A stretch of 13,423 nt of DNA from DAIOHQ01 sp036744635 (GCA_036744635.1 DAIOHQ010000126.1:1-13423); one strand, 5' to 3'. Numbered from the stretch's first letter, positions 6,935 to 13,290 are shown. Notes: a model not told the origin generated them from the sequence alone. A program made the numbers and translations.

Positions 6935-7531
6935 TCACTTGCTCTTCTGGTTCTGCTTGGCCCAATGGCGCTCGCGCTTCTTGCGGAATTCTTCGGGAAG
7001 AGGATTGGCCTTGATCCACTTGGCGGTCTCGTGCAGCATCCGGAAATATTGCACGAAATCCTCGCTGAAAATGAACAGCCGGTGCTTGTGGACCTCATCG
7101 GTCTCGGCGTCGCGCTTCCCCTCGGTCAAAACCAGATACTGATTGCCGTTGACCGCCTGCTTGAGCTGCGCCGCGTAGGTGCGGGCGGGATTGACCGACT
7201 TGATGTAATGCTGAAAGAGGATCTTGTCCTCATCGGGCGAGTTGGGCTGTTTGGATGCGCCGTTGGGCGCCTTGGACGCGCCGGTGGGCGCCAATACTTT
7301 ACCGTTGACGGGCTTGCCATCGAAGCTTGGCTTGCTCGGCAACGGCGGCCTGATTGGCGGTGCAGTCCGAACCGCCGCCTTAGGCGCGGAAACCGGAATC
7401 ACCCTGCCATTCCCATTTTGCCGGCTATTGACCGGCCGCAGGGCGCTAACAGGCCGCCCCGGCAACCCCGGCGGCCTGCCCGCCTGCGGTCGCGGGCTGG
7501 AACTTTTCATGCGCGCATTCGACACCGCCAT
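6935..7531 (-). CDS. PUR-like nucleic-acid-binding protein with disordered N-terminus
   Basis: This 198-aa protein has three zones. Residues 1-100 are disordered and rich in Pro, Ser, Ala and Lys. Residues 103-176 form a compact domain with ILFQHYIKSVNPARTYAAQLKQ, QYLVLTEGKRD and HKHRLFIFSEDFVQYFRMLHETAKWI; the four-strand plus helix pattern and the LTEGKR/IF.EDF words resemble bacterial PUR-alpha-like (DUF3276) single-stranded DNA/RNA-binding domains. Residues 181-198 are a strongly basic tail (FRKKRERHWAKQNQKSK). A nucleic-acid-binding role is therefore likely. The ATG at 7531 follows GGGAGG by about five bases. It is the first gene of the operon with the GH109-like and small membrane proteins, though no functional link is evident. 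Confidence 0.7.
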   Translation of the reverse strand: MAVSNARMKSSSPRPQAGRPPGLPGRPVSALRPVNSRQNGNGRVIPVSAPKAAVRTAPPIRPPLPSKPSFDGKPVNGKVLAPTGASKAPNGASKQPNSPDEDKILFQHYIKSVNPARTYAAQLKQAVNGNQYLVLTEGKRDAETDEVHKHRLFIFSEDFVQYFRMLHETAKWIKANPLPEEFRKKRERHWAKQNQKSK

Positions 7532-7594
7532 AGTGCCTCCCGGTTAAACTCGGCAACCGAAGGCACCACGGCCAACAGCCATGCCTTCTTACCT

Positions 7595-7600
7595 ATTATA
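7595..7600 (-). promoter_or_regulatory. Candidate -10 (TATAAT) for the PUR operon
   Basis: On the minus strand the 83-bp gap downstream of lexA contains GGTATAATAG, a perfect -10 hexamer. I cannot find a good -35 at 16-18 bases, so the element may depend on an activator. Transcription from here would give a 5' leader of about 60 bases before the ATG at 7531. Confidence 0.5.
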
Positions 7601-7614
7601 CCGCATTCACCCGT

Positions 7615-8229
7615 TCAGTTCGTATAGCTCCGCAATACCCCGATCACTACCCCCTGAATCTTCAGCCGGTTGGCATCCACAATGCGTGGCTCCATGCTGC
7701 TGTTGGCAGGCTGTAGCCGAATCTTGCTCCCCTCGCGATAGAAGCGCTTCAGCGTGGCCTCGCCGGTATCCAGCAGCGCCACCACCTGCTCGCCATTGCG
7801 GGCGGTCTCGCGGCGCTCGATCACTACGTAATCCCCATCACACAGATGATCGTCGATCATCGAGTTTCCCCGCACCTTCAGCACGTAAACCCCGTTACGG
7901 GAACGAAACAGCGCTTCGAGGTCGAGTTCTTCGCGGTTTTCCACCGCTTCAATCGGGGAGCCGGCCGCGATCGACCCCAGCAGCGGCAGTTTGGTGGAGC
8001 GGTCCTCATCGGGCAGGCGCTCATTCGACACGATCTCCAAAGAGCGAGCCTTGTGCTTGTCGCGGCGCAGGACGCGCTTTTTTTCCAGGGCGCCGACGTG
8101 CTCGAAGATGGTCACCTTGCTGGTGCCGAGCTGGTCGGCCAGCTCCTGCATGGTCGGGGAATAGCCATGCAAATGCCGATAATTTCGAATTGCGACGAGC
8201 ACATCCAATTGGCGGGGCGTGAGATTCAT
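7615..8229 (-). CDS. lexA: LexA repressor, SOS regulator
   Basis: This 204-aa protein has the full LexA architecture. An N-terminal winged helix-turn-helix (about 1-65) begins MNLTPRQLDVL and contains YSPTMQELADQLGTSKVTIFEHV. The C-terminal S24 self-cleavage domain carries the Ala89-Gly90 scissile bond in GSIAAGSP, the nucleophile Ser123 in GNSMID and the base Lys161 in ATLKRF. All autoproteolysis residues are present, so it should be a working, RecA-inducible repressor. The recognition helix differs from the E. coli one, as expected for a lineage with its own operator. ATG 8229 follows GAAGG; an in-frame TAG 13 bases upstream excludes an extended form. It lies about 350 bp behind a promoter with a probable LexA operator. 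Confidence 0.95.
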   Translation of the reverse strand: MNLTPRQLDVLVAIRNYRHLHGYSPTMQELADQLGTSKVTIFEHVGALEKKRVLRRDKHKARSLEIVSNERLPDEDRSTKLPLLGSIAAGSPIEAVENREELDLEALFRSRNGVYVLKVRGNSMIDDHLCDGDYVVIERRETARNGEQVVALLDTGEATLKRFYREGSKIRLQPANSSMEPRIVDANRLKIQGVVIGVLRSYTN

Positions 8230-8539
8230 AGGGACCTTCAGCTAGAGGTTCGTTCTCGAACAACTCAGTCGCCGCCGATTCCACCAGATGAGCCGATTCC
8301 AAGAGCCCGGAAAGATCCGCCAGCAGCGCCTGCACCTCTTCGGCATCGAGGACGGACGGGGCCACCTGGTGCGCGCTGGGCTGGGTCGGAACCAGCCTGG
8401 GATCATGCTCGACGAGCGTTTCCACGTCGCTGTGCGACTCGGCCGCGGACCGCTCGGCCGCTGCGCGCTCGTCATGCTCCGCCTCCCGCTGCGCTGGTGC
8501 GATTTGCGGGCGGGCGGCGTTGTTTGGCTCTTCTTCCAC
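8021..8539 (-). CDS. Acidic frame upstream of and overlapping lexA, uncertain
   Basis: Just downstream of the lexA promoter a GTG at 8539, preceded by AAGGA and a seven-base spacer, opens a frame rich in Glu and Ala. Codon positions look coding (GAG, GCG, CTG, GTG) up to about 8250, including the amphipathic helix EVQALLADLSGLLESAHLVE. It has no stop before lexA and continues out of frame inside lexA to 8021, where it becomes Arg/Pro-rich like a shadow frame. Three readings are possible: a real gene overlapping lexA by 209 bases, a gene whose stop was lost through an indel or sequencing error, or a long untranslated leader. I do not recognise the protein. The competing ATG frame 8547-8242, which ends just before lexA, has Trp/Arg/Ser-rich shadow composition. 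Confidence 0.35.
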   Translation of the reverse strand: MEEEPNNAARPQIAPAQREAEHDERAAAERSAAESHSDVETLVEHDPRLVPTQPSAHQVAPSVLDAEEVQALLADLSGLLESAHLVESAATELFENEPLAEGPYESHAPPIGCARRNSKLSAFAWLFPDHAGAGRPARHQQGDHLRARRRPGKKARPAPRQAQGSLFGDRVE

Positions 8540-8581
8540 GATTTCATCCTTGAAACCGAGGCCGCCTGATGGTTTGGCGAC

Positions 8582-8596
8582 TGTTCTGGAAGAACA
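8582..8596 (-). promoter_or_regulatory. Probable LexA operator, perfect 6-3-6 palindrome
   Basis: On the minus strand it reads TGTTCTTCCAGAACA, two perfect six-base half-sites around three bases. It overlaps the last three bases of the -10 and covers the expected transcription start, the right place for repression. The TGTTC...GAACA form resembles the inverted-repeat operators described for Verrucomicrobia more than the E. coli CTGT-N8-ACAG box. Binding is inferred from position and symmetry. Confidence 0.7.
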
Positions 8597-8622
8597 ATAC
8601 CCTAACATATCGCCCAAGTCAA
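8594..8622 (-). promoter_or_regulatory. Sigma70 promoter of the lexA transcript
   Basis: On the minus strand -35 TTGACT (8622-8617) is separated by exactly 17 bases from -10 TATTGT (8599-8594). The -35 matches consensus at five of six positions and the -10 at four. A second TTGACT lies 62 bases further upstream (8684-8679), with a weaker CACTAT at 17 bases (8661-8656), so tandem promoters are possible. Confidence 0.7.
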
Positions 8623-8680
8623 GCGCCTATATCCAAAAAATTGTGCAACCCGCGGATAGTGCCCCCACCCGCGGTCCAAG

Positions 8681-8703
8681 TCAAGCCCGGAGATCGGCCG
8701 ATA
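8681..8703 (+). promoter_or_regulatory. Possible sigma28 (FliA-type) promoter for the YjfB-like gene
   Basis: GCCGATAG at 8697-8704 matches the sigma28 -10 consensus GCCGATAA at seven of eight positions. An upstream TCAAG (8681-8685) resembles the -35 core, but the spacing is a few bases shorter than usual. The element lies directly in front of a motility-type gene, which strengthens the reading. The ATG at 8712 is very close, so the leader would be nearly absent. Confidence 0.4.
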
Positions 8704-8711
8704 GTGCTCTC

Positions 8712-8927
8712 ATGGACCTCACCAGTTCCATCTGTGATCTGCAGCAGGCCAAGGTCATCGGCCAGGTGCAGATGCGCGTCGCCCGCAAGATGCTGGATGT
8801 GCAGCAATTTCAGGGGGCAGCGGCGATCAAGTTGATCGAAGCGGCCAGCAAAGGCGCCGAGCAGGCCGGCGATGCTCTGGTGGCTCAAGCGACTGGCCTG
8901 GGCGGCGCGCTCGATACCTACGCCTGA
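8712..8927 (+). CDS. YjfB-like putative motility protein
   Basis: This 71-aa soluble protein begins MDLTSSICDLQQAKVIGQVQ and continues with MRVARKMLDVQQFQGAAAIKLIEAA. The layout, an N-terminal MD, a Gln-rich helix with a QxQ word and a second helix with KxLDxQ and QG, matches the small YjfB family annotated as putative motility proteins. The C-terminal tail is Ala/Gly-rich. Its molecular role is unknown; family members tend to lie in flagellar regulons. The start at 8712 is chosen because the family begins there; no strong ribosome binding site is visible, and the open frame upstream to 8520 is antisense to the lexA leader and not protein-like. It is divergent from the lexA transcript. Confidence 0.7.
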   Translation: MDLTSSICDLQQAKVIGQVQMRVARKMLDVQQFQGAAAIKLIEAASKGAEQAGDALVAQATGLGGALDTYA

Positions 8928-9054
8928 AGTTATCACCTCACAACCGACAGTCGCGCAGTTCCGCCAGCCGATCGTGCATGCGCCGGCATTGCGTCGAACC
9001 GTTTCAGGCGCGACGATGGACATGCCCCGTATTATCGTAGCGCGAATCGTTGAT

Positions 9055-9921
9055 ATGCCGCAATCCAAACAGGAAATTCGCCAGTTTCTTGACGACGCGG
9101 AGACCGCGCCGCGGCATCGGTTCGGGCAGAATTTCATGATCGATCAGAACCTGGTGCGGCTGGTGGCGGATGCGGGGCAACTGCAGGCGGGGGACCTGGC
9201 CATCGAAGTGGGGCCGGGCACCGGCACGCTGACCGACGAGCTTCTGGCGCGCGGGGCGAACGTGCTGGCCGTCGAGATCGACCGCGACCTCGCCACCCTG
9301 CTCAAGAGCCGCTACGCCGCCAATCCGAAATTCCAACTGATCGAAGGGGATGCCCTGGCCGGCAAGCACGCGCTCAACGCGCAGCTTCTGCTCGCCATTC
9401 GGGATGCGGCCGGCCGCGATCAGCCGGCCAAGCTCGTCGCCAACCTGCCCTACAACATCGCCTCGCCGCTGGTGATCGAATTGCTGCTGGCCGGCGTGGG
9501 ACTGCTGGCGTTCACGGCGCAGAAGGAAGTGGCAGACCGCCTTCGCGCCGCCGCCGGCTCCGACGATTACGGCCCGCTGAGCGTGATGGCGCAGTCGCTG
9601 GCGCGGGTGGAATTTCTGCGCACGCTTCCCCCGCAGGCGTTCTGGCCGGCGCCGAAGATCGATTCGGCGCTGGTGCGGCTGACCCGCGATGACCGGCTCG
9701 GCGAGGTCGCGGGCGACTTCGGCCGATTCGTGCAGACGCTCTTCTCGTTCCGCCGCAAAACCCTGCGCAAGGCGCTGCTGCAGGCCGGCCACGATCCGGG
9801 TGTCCTCGCGCTGCTCTCGCTCGATGGTAAGCAGCGCCCCGAAGAGCTGACGGCGGAGCAGTTCCTGAACTTGTATCGCGCGGCGGCAGAGCGCGGAGAA
9901 GAAATGATGAATGATAAGTGA
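9055..9921 (+). CDS. ksgA: 16S rRNA adenine N6,N6-dimethyltransferase KsgA/RsmA
   Basis: This 288-aa enzyme dimethylates two adjacent adenosines in the 3' terminal helix of 16S rRNA during small-subunit maturation. Diagnostic features are FGQNFMID (23-30), SAM loop EVGPGTGTLT (51-60), acidic EID (75-77), EGDA (97-100), the catalytic NLPYNIASPL (130-139), QKEVADRL in the following loop and a C-terminal helical domain with FSFRRKTLRKAL. The length fits the family. The start is uncertain: ATG 9055 suits the family, while ATG 9016 and 9022 are in frame; a -10-like TATTAT at 9030-9035 favours 9055. No clear Shine-Dalgarno is seen. The last five codons (MMNDK) and the stop lie within the heptamer repeat tract at 9902-9968. 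It converges on the cysteine desulfurase gene. Confidence 0.92.
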   Translation: MPQSKQEIRQFLDDAETAPRHRFGQNFMIDQNLVRLVADAGQLQAGDLAIEVGPGTGTLTDELLARGANVLAVEIDRDLATLLKSRYAANPKFQLIEGDALAGKHALNAQLLLAIRDAAGRDQPAKLVANLPYNIASPLVIELLLAGVGLLAFTAQKEVADRLRAAAGSDDYGPLSVMAQSLARVEFLRTLPPQAFWPAPKIDSALVRLTRDDRLGEVAGDFGRFVQTLFSFRRKTLRKALLQAGHDPGVLALLSLDGKQRPEELTAEQFLNLYRAAAERGEEMMNDK

Positions 9922-9968
9922 TGAATGATGAATTGAATTCAGCATTCAGCATTCATCACTCAGCATTC
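9902..9968 (+). repeat. Two opposing 7-bp repeat tracts forming a palindrome between convergent genes
   Basis: The left tract (9902-9934) consists of GAATGAT-type heptamers, and the right tract (9941-9968) has AGCATTC three times with one ATCACTC variant. The two are inverted with respect to each other around GAATTC (9935-9940), so the region can fold into a long stem: GTGATGAATG at 9918-9927 pairs with CATTCATCAC at 9950-9959. It lies exactly between the ends of ksgA and the desulfurase gene and may act as a bidirectional terminator. There is no T-tract. Confidence 0.75.
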
Positions 9969-9970
9969 TC

Positions 9971-11122
9971 CTATCTCCCCACCGGCAGCACCGCGCGGAG
10001 ACGTTCGATGATGGCCGGGAGGGCCTGCATGGTGCGCTCGATTTCCGCGCGGGTGGTGTAACGCGAGAGGCTGAAGCGGATGGCGCCGTGGGCGGTTTTG
10101 GGATCGATCTGCATCGCCTTGAGCACGTGCGACGGCTCCAGGCTGCCGCTGGAGCAGGCGGCGCCGGCGGAGGCGCAGATCCCCTGCTCGCTGAGCAGCA
10201 GCAGGATGGCCTCGGCCTCGAGGCGGGAGAAGCCGATGTTGGTGGTGTTGGGCAGACGCTGATCGGTCCGGCCATTCACACACGCATCCGGAATCCCGGC
10301 CAGAATCCGCCGCTGCAGCTCATCGCGCAGTTCGGCGACGCATTGCATGTCGGGCAGATGACTGGCCGCCAGCTCGGCGGCGATGCCCATGCCGACGATG
10401 CCGGGGACGTTTTCGGTGCCGCCGCGCCGGCCGCGCTCCTGCGGGCCGCCGATCAGCAGCGGCCGGACGCGCAGGCCCCGGCGCACGAACAGGCAACCCA
10501 CGCCTTTGGGGCCATGAAACTTGTGGGCCGCGAAGCTCATGGCGTCGAGGCCGGCCTCGCGCACGTTCACTGGGATTTTCCCCACCGCCTGCGTGCCATC
10601 GCAATGAAACGGCACGGCCTTGCTGCGGCAGATTTCCGCGATCTGCTCGACCGGAAAGAGCACGCCGGTTTCGTTGTTGGCCCACATGATCGAGACCAGG
10701 GCCGTGTCTTCGGTCAGCTCGGCCGCGAGCTGATCGAGATCGATCGCCCCGCGCAGGTCCACCGGCAGCTCGACGATCTCGGCGCCTTCTTTCTTGAGCT
10801 GCTCGCACAGCTCCCGCGTGGCCGAGTGTTCGACGGCCGTGGTGACGATCTTCCGGCGCGGGGCGCGGCTGGCCAGGATTCCGCGCACGGCGGTGTTCAC
10901 CGCCTCGGTGCCGCCGCCGGTGAACAGCAACTCGCTCTCGCTGCAGCCGACCAGCCGCGCGATCTGCCCCCGCGCCTCATCAATCCCCTGCCGGGCGCGC
11001 TGGCCAAAGCGATGCACGCTGGAAGGATTGCCATAAAACTCCGTCCAATACGGCATCATCGCCGCGACCACTTCCGGCGCGGGCATCGTCGTGGCGTTGT
11101 TGTCGAGGTAGATGACGTCCAT
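9971..11122 (-). CDS. Cysteine desulfurase, NifS/IscS-type
   Basis: This 383-aa PLP enzyme takes sulfur from cysteine as a persulfide for Fe-S clusters, thiolated tRNA and other sulfur acceptors. Landmarks: YLDNNATT (5-12), GGGTEAVN (69-76), His99 in VEHS stacking on PLP, Asn150/Glu151 in WANNETG, Asp175 and Gln178 in HCDGTQAVGK, the PLP lysine Lys201 in SFAAHKFHGPKG, RGGTENVPG (233-241) and catalytic Cys323 in SAGAACSSGSLEPSHVL. The long loop around Cys323 marks group I. No IscU, IscA or IscR neighbour is present. It could be NifS, IscS or a stand-alone enzyme, so no symbol is given. The ribosome binding site is weak or absent. The upstream unknown gene is on the same strand, 64 bp away. Confidence 0.94.
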   Translation of the reverse strand: MDVIYLDNNATTMPAPEVVAAMMPYWTEFYGNPSSVHRFGQRARQGIDEARGQIARLVGCSESELLFTGGGTEAVNTAVRGILASRAPRRKIVTTAVEHSATRELCEQLKKEGAEIVELPVDLRGAIDLDQLAAELTEDTALVSIMWANNETGVLFPVEQIAEICRSKAVPFHCDGTQAVGKIPVNVREAGLDAMSFAAHKFHGPKGVGCLFVRRGLRVRPLLIGGPQERGRRGGTENVPGIVGMGIAAELAASHLPDMQCVAELRDELQRRILAGIPDACVNGRTDQRLPNTTNIGFSRLEAEAILLLLSEQGICASAGAACSSGSLEPSHVLKAMQIDPKTAHGAIRFSLSRYTTRAEIERTMQALPAIIERLRAVLPVGR

Positions 11123-11132
11123 TTTCTACTGG

Positions 11133-11157
11133 ATGATAGCATCGCTTCTAACGAAGC
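11133..11157 (-). promoter_or_regulatory. Weak candidate promoter and small inverted repeat before the desulfurase
   Basis: On the minus strand TGCTATCAT offers an extended -10 (TATCAT, 11138-11133) ten bases before the start codon, which would give an almost leaderless mRNA, consistent with the missing ribosome binding site. Just upstream lies a perfect GCTTC-N4-GAAGC inverted repeat (11144-11157) that could be an operator. TTGAAC, the nearest -35, is 20 bases away, which is too far for a standard promoter. Confidence 0.25.
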
Positions 11158-11186
11158 AGTTCAAAATGCTCGATTGGGACATGTGC

Positions 11187-11618
11187 TCAATCGAACTGCC
11201 GCCGGAGACCCCACTCGAACAATTCATAATGGTGATACACGAGAATCCACGGTGCCGAGGCGGGAAAAATCTCGACGTCGTCCGAACTGGGGTAGCAAAA
11301 ATCGTCCCAATATTGAGCAAATATCTCCCACGTTGTCTCGACGGCCGTGCGTTCATCCCAGCGCACAGCCACGCGCTCTGTCTGCGCGATAGGAAGCTGT
11401 CGCAGGCATGCGCCAACTTCCTCCATTGAGCTGTCAGCAGGAAACGAACGAATCTCCTCAAACAGAGGGCGATTCAATTGGTCGCGCACCATCAAGCCAT
11501 CGGGCACCAATGATCGCGCCAGCGGCGTGATCTGCGCCATCACTTCAGGCGGCAGGACATTGTGCGTCGGCTGCGTCCAGCGCCAGGAGAGTTCAAAACT
11601 GTATGCGTCGGGAGTCAT
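11187..11618 (-). CDS. Hypothetical 143-aa soluble protein
   Basis: I do not recognise this protein. It has no signal peptide or membrane segment. It is acidic and aromatic-rich, with ELSWRWTQPTH near the start, MEEVGACLRQLPIAQTERVAVRWDERTAVETTWEIFAQYWDDFCYPSSDD in the middle and FPASAPWILVYHHYELFEWGLRR near the end. The codon use and the strand-like C-terminal segment look like a real gene. Compact acidic proteins of this kind include immunity proteins, but nothing here proves that. It follows the broken ferredoxin-like gene by 42 bp on the same strand and is followed by the desulfurase after 64 bp. The ATG at 11618 has only a weak GAAG-type ribosome binding site. Confidence 0.6.
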   Translation of the reverse strand: MTPDAYSFELSWRWTQPTHNVLPPEVMAQITPLARSLVPDGLMVRDQLNRPLFEEIRSFPADSSMEEVGACLRQLPIAQTERVAVRWDERTAVETTWEIFAQYWDDFCYPSSDDVEIFPASAPWILVYHHYELFEWGLRRQFD

Positions 11619-11660
11619 AAAAAGATCGCTTCGGATGCTACCGACATGAGGCGGCCGGTG

Positions 11661-12062
11661 CTATCTCGCCGTTCGGTCGATACCAAATAGCCGACGCCAC
11701 CGTGACATCGGCTTTGGGGCCGGAGGAGGAGCCGGTCTGTTGAGCCAAGCGATGCCTTCGGGCGCGTGATCGCATAAGTACGCCATTCCTCGCGCACGGA
11801 GCTTGGAGATAATCGTTTCGTCGGTTCCGCCATAGCGCACTGCTGCCACCTCCGAGACGTACATTGCGCGAATTGCTTTCTCGACTTCCTCAGGCGTCTG
11901 GGGCTGACGGCGGAAGAAACACTCGTCAAACAGTTGCTTCGGATCGTTCAGCAATTAAGGCGCTTCCCCGTGGATAAGACAGCATCGGGTACAGCACCCT
12001 GCCTCGATATAGAAATCACCAGGAGCGTTTTGGGGGACTCGCTGGGGTAAAGGAATAGCCAT
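11661..12062 (-). pseudogene. Ferredoxin-like protein gene interrupted by in-frame TAA
   Basis: Read from ATG 12062 the frame gives MAIPLPQRVPQNAPGDFYIE, then AGCCTRCCLIHGEAP, a TAA at 11957-11955, and LLNDPKQLFDECFFRRQPQTPEEVEKAI..., continuing in the same frame to TAG at 11661. Both halves match one family of small ferredoxin-like proteins that I know by the pattern NAPGDFYVE-GCCTxC, EAPELF, C-x-VRRQPxTxEEVD and IRYxGxD. The family has Glu where the TAA stands, so one G-to-T change (GAA to TAA) explains it. Full length would be 133 aa. The fourth Cys-cluster residues look present (Cys23, 24, 27, 28 and a later FDECFF). A TTG directly after the TAA could restart translation and give a 97-aa C-terminal product. 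Possible readings are a pseudogene, a sequencing error or readthrough. Confidence 0.7.
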
Positions 12063-12247
12063 AGTCGTTCACTTTCTGCTTGCCGTTACGGTAGTAAACG
12101 ATCGGCAAGCGAACAAATCTTACTTCATGCGGTGACCGGTGCGAGGAAAAGCGTCGTTGGACCATGATGCTTCGGGCTCGCACACGCCTGACTTTTCAAA
12201 CTTTTCGAAACTTCCGATCACAATTCGCGTGCGGATGGTCCCTTTTC

Positions 12248-12253
12248 TATAAT
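12248..12253 (+). promoter_or_regulatory. Candidate -10 (TATAAT) for the polyprenyl synthase gene
   Basis: A perfect TATAAT stands 42 bases before ATG 12295, giving a leader of about 35 bases with GGAG near its end. The -35 region at 17-18 bases (around 12224-12230) is poor (TTCGCG). The 232-bp gap from 12063 to 12294 otherwise holds only a doubtful 49-aa minus-strand frame (12016-12165). Confidence 0.5.
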
Positions 12254-12294
12254 CCCGCGACTTTGACGCCCCGCCGGTCAATTTGGAGACGACC

Positions 12295-13269
12295 ATGACG
12301 TCCGCACTTGCCAGCCTGGTTGAATGCATCGCGCCGCAGCTTGAGGCGGTCGACCGGCTGTTTCATCGCGAGCTGCACGGCGACCTGGCCTGCGTCAACA
12401 CCCTGGTCAAACACGTCAGCCGCTTCCGCGGAAAGATGCTGCGGCCGACGCTTGTCCTCCTCAGCGGCAAGGCCTGCGGGGAATTGACTGACGCCCACGT
12501 CACCATCGCCACCGTGGTCGAGATGGTTCACATGGCCACGCTGGTACACGATGACGTGCTGGATGAGGCCGAGCTGCGGCGCAAAGGCGCGACGATCAAC
12601 CACCTGCGCGGCAACGAGGCGGCGGTGCTGCTGGGGGATTATCTGATCAGCCATTCCTATCACCTGTGCTCGAGCCTGGATTCGCAGTTCGCCTCGCGGC
12701 TGATCGGGCGGACCACCAACGAGGTGTGCGAAGGGGAGTTGCTGCAGATCGACAACCGCAACAACATCGACCTGGACGAGCAGACCTATCTCAAGATCAT
12801 CACCCGCAAGACCGCCAGCCTGTGCGGGACGTGCTGTCTGCTGGGGGCGAAGCTGGCCGGGGCGGATGAGGAAACGGTCGAGGCGCTGCGCACGTTCGGG
12901 CTGAGCGTGGGGACGGCGTTTCAGATTCAGGATGACATCCTCGACATCATCGGCGACCAGAACACCGTCGGCAAAACCCTGGGGATCGACGTGGAGAAGG
13001 GGAAGATGACGCTGCCGATGATTCACTTTCTGCGCACGGCCCCGCGCGAGCACCAGCAGCTTCTGCGCTCGCTGCTGGAGAGCCGCGAGGCGGACAAATC
13101 CGAGCGGATTCGCAATCTGATCGTGCCCAGCGATTCGATTCAGTATGCGCGGGATCGGGCGGCGCAGCTTGTCGAGGCGGCGCAGGCGGCGCTGGCGGTT
13201 CTCCCCGATTCCGAAGCCCGCCGCACGCTGGACATCATGGCGGCATTCGTCGTTGCCCGGCCGATGTAA
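12295..13269 (+). CDS. Long-chain all-trans polyprenyl diphosphate synthase
   Basis: This 324-aa enzyme adds isopentenyl diphosphate units to an allylic starter, making the side chain of menaquinone or a similar lipid. It shows GKMLRP (46-51), the first Asp-rich motif DDVLD (86-90), the arginines of ELRRKG (93-98), KTASL (172-176) and the second Asp-rich motif FQIQDDILD (209-217), then GKTLGIDVEKGKMTLPMI (227-243). The fifth residue before the first Asp motif is small (Ala81), the arrangement of long-chain (about C30-C50) enzymes and not farnesyl synthases; the exact length cannot be read. Symbols such as ispB or hepT are therefore withheld. ATG 12295 is preferred over the TTG at 12283 because that TTG overlaps the ribosome binding site TTGGAG. 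Confidence 0.93.
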   Translation: MTSALASLVECIAPQLEAVDRLFHRELHGDLACVNTLVKHVSRFRGKMLRPTLVLLSGKACGELTDAHVTIATVVEMVHMATLVHDDVLDEAELRRKGATINHLRGNEAAVLLGDYLISHSYHLCSSLDSQFASRLIGRTTNEVCEGELLQIDNRNNIDLDEQTYLKIITRKTASLCGTCCLLGAKLAGADEETVEALRTFGLSVGTAFQIQDDILDIIGDQNTVGKTLGIDVEKGKMTLPMIHFLRTAPREHQQLLRSLLESREADKSERIRNLIVPSDSIQYARDRAAQLVEAAQAALAVLPDSEARRTLDIMAAFVVARPM

Positions 13270-13290
13270 GCGGATTTTGGATGGCTCTGC

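Noticed and set aside
6064..7014. 316-aa plus-strand open frame antisense to the GH109-like gene
   Set aside because: Shadow of the real gene; no motif, no ribosome binding site.
8242..8547. 101-aa minus-strand frame with ATG, ending 12 bases before lexA
   Set aside because: Its position would suit an operon gene, but it is Trp/Arg/Ser/Pro-rich, as expected from reading the acidic frame out of phase, and AAGG touches the ATG, which is too close for a ribosome binding site.
9902..9968. CRISPR-like array
   Set aside because: Units are seven bases with no spacers, and no cas genes are in the window.
10088..11392. 434-aa plus-strand open frame antisense to the cysteine desulfurase
   Set aside because: The desulfurase on the other strand has every catalytic motif; this frame has none and is a GC-rich shadow.
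11187..12062. Toxin-immunity or defence island next to the desulfurase
   Set aside because: A small acidic protein and a ferredoxin-like protein are not enough: no toxin, nuclease, helicase or methylase domain is seen nearby.
12016..12165. 49-aa minus-strand frame (MVQRRFSSHRS..., ending PPKRSW) overlapping the ferredoxin-like gene start
   Set aside because: The segment RLPIVYYRNGKQKVNDYGYSF looks protein-like, but there is no ribosome binding site, it overlaps a better-supported gene by 47 bases, and no family is recognised. It remains unresolved.
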